This document shows, in pieces, positions 7,295 to 11,681 of a stretch of 11,681 bases of DNA. The DNA is from DATCSE01 sp036568605 (GTDB lineage: Bacteria > Pseudomonadota > Gammaproteobacteria > Burkholderiales > Burkholderiaceae_C), in the NCBI GenBank assembly GCA_036568605.1, contig DATCSE010000305.1:1-11681 (forward strand), in the 5' to 3' direction. The translations under genes were made by a program, and so were the position numbers. Each line of letters starts with the position of its first letter. Positions within the stretch are counted from its first letter, which is position 1. The notes beneath the pieces are model-generated. The model was not told the DNA's origin. It saw only the letters and a program-made list of their open reading frames with translations, and did not search any database.

Positions 7295-8371
7295 ATGACC
7301 GTTTCACTGACCACTGCCCAGCCAGCGCGCCACGCGAATCCGACCGTCAAGGCGCAAGGCTTGGCGCACCTGCTGTTCGAGCGACCGGACCTGGCTCGCG
7401 CCGAGCGTTTTCTCAACGACTTCGGCTTGCACACCGTGTCGAAGACCGCCGATGTCCTGTACCTGCGGGGCGCGGACACGAGCCCGTATTGCTATCGCGT
7501 ACAACGCGGGCCGCGTGCCCGCTTTGTCGGCATGGGCCTGAAGGTCGGCACGCGTGACGACCTCGTCGCGCTGTCGCGGCAATGCGATGCAGGCGCCATC
7601 GAGCCGTGCGACCGCCCCGGAGGTGGCGACATGCTGGTCCTCACAGACCCCTCCGGCTTTCGCGTCGAGGCCCTCTGGGGCCAGCAGCGTGCAGATCCGC
7701 TCGCGCACCGGGAGCCGCTGGCGTTGAACGAACCGGGGCGAGCCGTGCGCATCGATGCCTTCCAGCGTCCGCCAGTCGCGCCGCCCGAGGTGATCAGGCT
7801 GGGCCACCTGGTGCTCGAGGTTGCAGACTTCCAGGCCACGTGCGGCTGGTACACCCGGCACTTCGGCTTCATTCCGAGCGACGTGCAAGTGTTGCCCGAC
7901 GGCTCGCCTGCCGTGGCCTTCATGCGCCTGAACCTCGGCGACACGCCGGCGGACCACCACACCCTCGCCCTCGCGCAGGGCTTCATGCCGCAGTACAGCC
8001 ACAGCGCCTACGAAGTGGTGGATGCCGACGCCGTCGGCATCGGACAGCGCGTGCTGCGCGAGCGCGGCTGGAAACACGCCTGGGGCATCGGCCGGCACAT
8101 CCTCGGCAGCCAGATCTTCGACTACTGGCAGGACCCGTGGGCGGCCAAGCACGAGCACTACTGCGATGGCGATGTCCTGACTGCGGGCCTGCGCACCGGC
8201 GTGCATGCCGTGAGCCGCGAGGCCATGTCGCAATGGGGCCCGTCCATGCCCACGAGCTTCACGAAGCCCAAGCTCACGCTCGCGGCAATCGCGGCGCTGG
8301 CGCGCCATCTGCGCCGCAGCCCCGACCTCACGGTTCGCAAGCTCCTCATGCTGGCTCGGCTCTTCGCCTGA
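7295..8371 (+). CDS. Type I extradiol ring-cleavage dioxygenase (VOC fold)
   Basis: 358 residues with two vicinal-oxygen-chelate modules: about 20-130 and 168-295. The C-terminal module carries the iron ligands H171 (LGHLVLEV), H236 (YSHSAYEV) and E287 (KHEHYCDGD). The second-shell residues also fit: H222 (DHHTLAL), H268 (GRHILG) and Y277 (FDYWQDP). Spacings 171-222-236-268-277-287 closely follow 146-195-210-241-250-260 of biphenyl dioxygenase BphC (from memory of that enzyme), so a functional Fe(II) enzyme that splits a catecholic ring next to the hydroxyls is likely. Relative to BphC it has about 20 extra N-terminal and 30 extra C-terminal residues, the latter basic and helical-looking. The ribosome site before ATG 7295 is weak. 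It is followed 46 bases later by the FAH gene. Whether the substrate is a catechol or a trihydroxybenzene cannot be seen. Confidence 0.9.
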   Translation: MTVSLTTAQPARHANPTVKAQGLAHLLFERPDLARAERFLNDFGLHTVSKTADVLYLRGADTSPYCYRVQRGPRARFVGMGLKVGTRDDLVALSRQCDAGAIEPCDRPGGGDMLVLTDPSGFRVEALWGQQRADPLAHREPLALNEPGRAVRIDAFQRPPVAPPEVIRLGHLVLEVADFQATCGWYTRHFGFIPSDVQVLPDGSPAVAFMRLNLGDTPADHHTLALAQGFMPQYSHSAYEVVDADAVGIGQRVLRERGWKHAWGIGRHILGSQIFDYWQDPWAAKHEHYCDGDVLTAGLRTGVHAVSREAMSQWGPSMPTSFTKPKLTLAAIAALARHLRRSPDLTVRKLLMLARLFA

Positions 8372-8417
8372 GGCCGGCCCTTCACTACCGACACACCGAC
8401 CGATCCAGATCGACACC

Positions 8418-9380
8418 ATGGCCTTCACCATCCTTCGCTTCGAACACCAGCAACGCGTCCAATGGGGAGCGGTGACGGCCGGGCGCATCACGCCCATTCC
8501 GGGTCAATACCCGAGCACCGGTGTCTTCATACGAGGCCACTCACTGGCCGATCTCGAGGCGCTGCTTCGAACCAGCCGCGACACGCTGGACTTGGCCGAT
8601 GTGCGCGTGCTGTCGCCGGTCACGCTCGACCAGCAGTTCGTCTGCCAGGGCGCGAACTACCGGCAGCACATGATCGAGTCGGGGCTGAACCCGGACCACA
8701 AGACCTACAACATGATCTTCACGAAGGCCGCAAGCTGCATCGTCGCGGCCGACAGTCCGGTGGTGCGTCCGAAGACGGTGAAGTTTCTGGATTACGAGAT
8801 CGAGCTCGGCTTGGTGCTCAGGCGCGATCTGCTGGCGGCCGCCGCGATCGACGAGCACAACCTGCATGAGTTCATCGCCGGGCTGGTGATCGTCAACGAC
8901 TACTCCGCGCGCGACATCCAGATCCCGCAGATGCAGTTCTACAAGGGCAAGAGCTTTCGGACCTTCGGGCCGGTGGGGCCGTACCTGTGCCTGCTCGAGC
9001 CCCACGAGATGCGCTGCCTGAAGGACATGCAGCTTGAGCTCACGGTCAACGGTCAAGTCCGCCAGCGCGACAGCACCCAGAACCTGGTATGGGGCCCGGC
9101 GGAGACGTTGCGCGAGCTCTCCGGCGTGCACGATCTGCATGCGGGCGACCTGATCGCCACCGGCACGCCGGCCGGCTGCGCGCTGTCGGTGCCCTCGCCG
9201 GCGAAGCAGCGCATCGCCGCGCTGCTGCCCGAGCGCGCACGGTGGAATCTCTTTCACAAGATTCAGGCGGGCCGCAGCCAGTACCTCAAGCCGGGCGACG
9301 TCGTCGAGGCGCGCATCCGAAGCCGCGACGGCGTCATCGACCTGGGCGTGCAACGCAACCGCGTGGTGGAAGAGGCATGA
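8418..9380 (+). CDS. Fumarylacetoacetate hydrolase (FAH) family protein
   Basis: 320 residues. An N-terminal ~70-residue lead domain is followed by the FAH fold. The metal site is E127 and E129 in LDYEIELGLVL and D161 in VNDYSARD; the lid His-Glu pair H84/E87 lies in NYRQHMIESG. The KGKSFRTFGPVGP (176-188) and IATGTPAGCALS (246-257) loops are present. In many relatives the first loop reads KSFDTF, so arginine at 181 is a difference near the active site. Family members hydrolyse C-C bonds in acylpyruvates or 1,3-diketones, or decarboxylate/isomerise hydroxymuconate-type products. Directly after an extradiol dioxygenase, it probably processes the ring-opened product in place of an MhpC-type hydrolase. 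ATG 8418 has no strong Shine-Dalgarno. Its TGA overlaps the next gene's ATG as ATGA. Confidence 0.9.
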   Translation: MAFTILRFEHQQRVQWGAVTAGRITPIPGQYPSTGVFIRGHSLADLEALLRTSRDTLDLADVRVLSPVTLDQQFVCQGANYRQHMIESGLNPDHKTYNMIFTKAASCIVAADSPVVRPKTVKFLDYEIELGLVLRRDLLAAAAIDEHNLHEFIAGLVIVNDYSARDIQIPQMQFYKGKSFRTFGPVGPYLCLLEPHEMRCLKDMQLELTVNGQVRQRDSTQNLVWGPAETLRELSGVHDLHAGDLIATGTPAGCALSVPSPAKQRIAALLPERARWNLFHKIQAGRSQYLKPGDVVEARIRSRDGVIDLGVQRNRVVEEA

Positions 9381-11332
9381 AAGGCATCGCGAGCCTGGTC
9401 GACGTGCAGACCATCGAGCAAAGCGACCGCGAGCCTCTTCCCGAGAGCACCTACGCTGCCATCGGCACGTCCGCTGCGCGGCATGCAGAGTCTCCGGCGC
9501 TGTCGTTCTTCCTGCGTGTCGCGGAGCATGACAGACCGGAGGTGTGGAACTACCGCTCGCTGTTCGACAGCATCACGGCCACGGCGAACTTCTTCCACGA
9601 GCTGGGCATCGCCAAAGATGACGTCGTCGCCTTCGTGCTGCCCAACCTGCCGGAGACGCACTTCACGATCTGGGGCGGGCAGGCCGCCGGCATCGTGTTC
9701 GCGATCAACCCGCTGCTCGAGCCGCCGGCCATCGCGGAACTGCTCAGGGCCGGCGGGGCGAAGGTGCTCGTGACCCTGGCGCCCTTCCCCAACGTGGACC
9801 TCTGGTCCAAGCTGCAGTCCATCTTGGGGCAGGTGCCGACACTCCGGCATGTGGTGACGCTCAACATGGCCGACCACGTACGCGGGGCCAAAGGGATGAT
9901 CGCCAGATTGCTGCAACGACGCGAAACGAAGCGGCTGTGCGGCAGGCGCGGCGTGCGTGCTGCGGTCCCGCCGCACATCGGCGTGCACGACTTCAATCGA
10001 AGCATCCGGCGCCAGCGGACCGATCGCCTCGTCAGCGAAAGACGTATCCGTCCCGACGATGTGTCCTCGTATTTCTGCACCGGCGGCACTACCGGCACGC
10101 CGAAGATCGCGGTGCGCACGCATGCAAACGAGGTCGCCAACGCGTGGAGCGCGGGTCTGTTCCTCGGTGACGGCATCGAGGAATCCAAGAACATCTTCTG
10201 CGGGCTGCCGCTGTTCCACGTCAATGCAGTGCTGGTCACGGGGCTGGTGCCGTTCTCGCGCGGTGCGCACGTGGTTCTGGGGACGCCGCAGGGTTACCGG
10301 GGCGATGGCGTCGTGCGCCGATTCTGGGAAGTCGTGGAACGCCATCGCATCCATTTCTTCAGCGGCGTCCCCACGTTGTATGCGGCGCTGCTGGAGCAGC
10401 CCAAGCAAGGCCGCGACATCCGTTCGCTCGAGTACGGCCTGTGCGGCGCAGCGCCCATGCCGATCGAGCTGATGCGGCGCTTCCAGGAAAGCACCGGCCT
10501 GAAGATCCTGGAAGGCTACGGGCTCACCGAAGGCACCTGCGTCAGCACGTGCAACCCGCCGCTGGGCGAGCGCCGCATCGGCTCGATCGGACTGCGCGTG
10601 CCGGGGCAAGCGATGAAGGCCGTGATGCTGGACGATGCGGGGCGTTACCTGCGCGACTGCGCGACGGACGAAGTCGGTGTGCTGGCGATCAGCGGACCGA
10701 ACGTGTTCGTCGGCTACCAGGTGCCCGAGCACAACCAGGGACTGTGGCTCGATCTTCGCGACGGCCGGCGCTGGCTCAACACTGGCGACCTCGGCCGCGA
10801 GGACGCTGACGGCTACTTCTACCTTGTCGGCCGCAGAAAGGAGCTCATCATCCGCGGCGGCCACAACATCGATCCGGCGAGCATCGAACAACCGTTGCAC
10901 CGACACCCCGCCGTGCAGCTCGCCGCCGCGGTGGGACGGCCCGACGCGCATGCCGGCGAGCTGCCGGTGGCGTATGTCCAGCTCAAGTCGGGTGCATCGG
11001 CGACCGAAGCGGAGTTGCTGGCTTTCGCGCAGGCGCACATCGCAGAACGGGCTGCGCTGCCCAAGGCGATTCACGTGATCGCGACGATGCCGCTGACCGG
11101 CGTGGGCAAGATCTACAAGCCCGGGCTCAAGCATCGCGAAATCAAGGACGCCCTGGACGGTGCACTGCGAGAAGCCGGCGTGCCGGTCTGCTCGCTGGTG
11201 GTCCGCAACGATGCCCATCACGGCACCACGCTCGCACTGTCGCTCGCCGCCAATTCCGACCCTGAGCCAGCCCGTCGGGTGCTGGGTCAGTTCCCGTTTC
11301 GGTTCAGCATCTCCACGGACGCGGGCTGTTGA
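9377..11332 (+). CDS. Acyl-CoA synthetase, class I adenylate-forming enzyme
   Basis: 651 residues. It activates a carboxylic acid to acyl-AMP and then acyl-CoA. The ATP loop CTGGTTGTPK is at 234-243, YGLTEGT at 381-387, LNTGDLG at 467-473, GRRKELIIRGGHNIDPASIE at 485-504, and catalytic K578 in PLTGVGKIYK. From start to end it resembles the roughly 630-residue AMP-binding acyl-CoA synthetase group (PRK07529 type) common in Burkholderiales and actinobacteria, for instance FVLPNLPETHF and GLPLFHVNA. That group has no firmly assigned substrate. The start ATG 9377 overlaps the FAH stop (ATGA), with GGAAGAGG just upstream, so translation is coupled. The frame stays open upstream to 9089, inside FAH, but that part is not family-like. 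In context it may activate the acid released from the ring, or the aromatic side chain. The C-terminal 50 residues are extra. Confidence 0.92.
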   Translation: MKGIASLVDVQTIEQSDREPLPESTYAAIGTSAARHAESPALSFFLRVAEHDRPEVWNYRSLFDSITATANFFHELGIAKDDVVAFVLPNLPETHFTIWGGQAAGIVFAINPLLEPPAIAELLRAGGAKVLVTLAPFPNVDLWSKLQSILGQVPTLRHVVTLNMADHVRGAKGMIARLLQRRETKRLCGRRGVRAAVPPHIGVHDFNRSIRRQRTDRLVSERRIRPDDVSSYFCTGGTTGTPKIAVRTHANEVANAWSAGLFLGDGIEESKNIFCGLPLFHVNAVLVTGLVPFSRGAHVVLGTPQGYRGDGVVRRFWEVVERHRIHFFSGVPTLYAALLEQPKQGRDIRSLEYGLCGAAPMPIELMRRFQESTGLKILEGYGLTEGTCVSTCNPPLGERRIGSIGLRVPGQAMKAVMLDDAGRYLRDCATDEVGVLAISGPNVFVGYQVPEHNQGLWLDLRDGRRWLNTGDLGREDADGYFYLVGRRKELIIRGGHNIDPASIEQPLHRHPAVQLAAAVGRPDAHAGELPVAYVQLKSGASATEAELLAFAQAHIAERAALPKAIHVIATMPLTGVGKIYKPGLKHREIKDALDGALREAGVPVCSLVVRNDAHHGTTLALSLAANSDPEPARRVLGQFPFRFSISTDAGC

Positions 11333-11341
11333 GCACGCCCA

Positions 11342-11392
11342 TCCCTGGCGACAGGGACTGAGCGAGAGCCGCCTTCGAGCGGCGTCCCGCTC
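11342..11392. terminator. Tandem hairpins between convergent genes
   Basis: Two hairpins fill the 65 bases between the synthetase stop and the convergent barrel-protein stop. The first is TCCCTG-GCGA-CAGGGA (11342-11357), a 6-bp stem with a GNRA tetraloop. The second has an inner stem GCCGC/GCGGC (11368-11372, 11379-11383) and an outer stem GAGCG/CGCTC (11360-11364, 11388-11392). Neither is followed by a T-run on either strand, so a classical intrinsic terminator is not proven; position favours a bidirectional end of transcription. Confidence 0.45.
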
Positions 11393-11397
11393 AAGCC

Positions 11398-11681
11398 TCA
11401 AAAGCGATAGCCCAATCCGATCGTCAGCTGCGGTACCAATCTGTACCGGTCCGCCTTGTCGCGTATGTCGGCCAGCTCTCGCTGAAAGTCTTCCTGCGCC
11501 ATGGGCGACGAGAGCACGGGTCCTCGGGCCTGTCCGGCGACCGTGAACCGGCCCAGCGATGCGCCGAGATCGAAGCTGAACTCCCAACCGGCATCGCCGA
11601 CCGCCTGCCGGCCCCAGCCGATACCGACATAAGGCGTGGCGCGGGGGAACCGGACCTGCACGTCGATCCGGTCCGCCGGGG
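11398..11681 (-). CDS. Outer-membrane beta-barrel-like protein, C-terminal part (partial)
   Basis: 94 codons, reading leftward from the right edge to TGA 11400-11398; the N-terminus lies outside the window. Alternating hydrophobic strands are visible: TPYVGIGWG, WEFSFDLGASLG and LVPQLTIGLGYRF. The terminal aromatic F, preceded by GLGYR, is the typical end signal of an outer-membrane barrel recognised by BamA. PYVGIGWG together with FSFDLGASLG recalls a family of small proteobacterial outer-membrane proteins of unknown role. An internal GTG 11661 could be mistaken for a start, but the frame continues upstream with no stop to the window edge. It is convergent with the synthetase and probably unrelated to the cluster, though a role in uptake of a hydrophobic substrate cannot be excluded. 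Confidence 0.72.
   Translation of the reverse strand, partial: PADRIDVQVRFPRATPYVGIGWGRQAVGDAGWEFSFDLGASLGRFTVAGQARGPVLSSPMAQEDFQRELADIRDKADRYRLVPQLTIGLGYRF

Noticed and set aside
9089..9376. Upstream extension of the acyl-CoA synthetase frame into the FAH gene
   Set aside because: The extension is Arg/Gly-rich shadow of FAH; family similarity begins just after ATG 9377.
9263..11587. 774-codon minus-strand frame opposite the acyl-CoA synthetase
   Set aside because: Antisense shadow; it also crosses the ends of two supported genes and has no recognisable motif.
1..11681. Mobile element, CRISPR array, tRNA or rRNA
   Set aside because: No transposase or integrase motifs, no regularly spaced direct repeats and no tRNA-like cloverleaf or rRNA sequence were recognised by eye on either strand.

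Overview
The window is GC-rich, densely coded proteobacterial DNA with one clear AT-rich dip, at about 6460-6560. Codon bias, an acyl-CoA synthetase that closely resembles a subfamily common in Burkholderiales, and the cluster type suggest a betaproteobacterium of the order Burkholderiales. That placement is inference, because no rRNA or marker gene is present. I see no transposase, integrase, tRNA, rRNA or CRISPR array.

Left part (1-3468, minus strand): a signalling pair. A 994-residue hybrid histidine kinase (MASE1-type membrane sensor, HisKA, HATPase, two receivers, Hpt) is followed by the N-terminal receiver of a response regulator that runs off the left edge. Together they contain every step of a His-Asp-His-Asp phosphorelay. 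The kinase starts at GTG 3468 behind a strong ribosome binding site. The 297-base gap upstream of it (3469-3765) holds a possible 39-codon small ORF and some short palindromes.

Middle and right (3766-11332): a catabolic gene cluster arranged around a divergent promoter at 6449-6584. Leftward genes are an MDR-family quinone oxidoreductase-like protein and, one base after its stop, an MhpA-like FAD-dependent aromatic hydroxylase. Rightward genes are a TetR-family regulator, a type I extradiol dioxygenase with all expected metal and second-shell residues, a fumarylacetoacetate-hydrolase (FAH) family protein, and an acyl-CoA synthetase that overlaps the FAH stop by ATGA. Two 18-bp TTGAACA-type inverted repeats, plus a degenerate third, lie in the divergent region and are the likely TetR operators.

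Taken together the cluster reads as hydroxylation of an aromatic ring, probable quinone reduction, extradiol ring cleavage, C-C hydrolysis or isomerisation by the FAH protein, and CoA activation of a released acid. No MhpC-type alpha/beta hydrolase or MhpDEF set is present, so this is not a standard 3-phenylpropionate operon. The combination of monooxygenase, quinone reductase, extradiol enzyme and FAH hydrolase recalls pathways that pass through a trihydroxylated ring, such as the lower 2,4-dinitrotoluene pathway. The real substrate cannot be read from sequence.

Right edge (11398-11681, minus strand): the C-terminal part of an outer-membrane beta-barrel-like protein, convergent with the synthetase, with two hairpins in the 65 bases between them.
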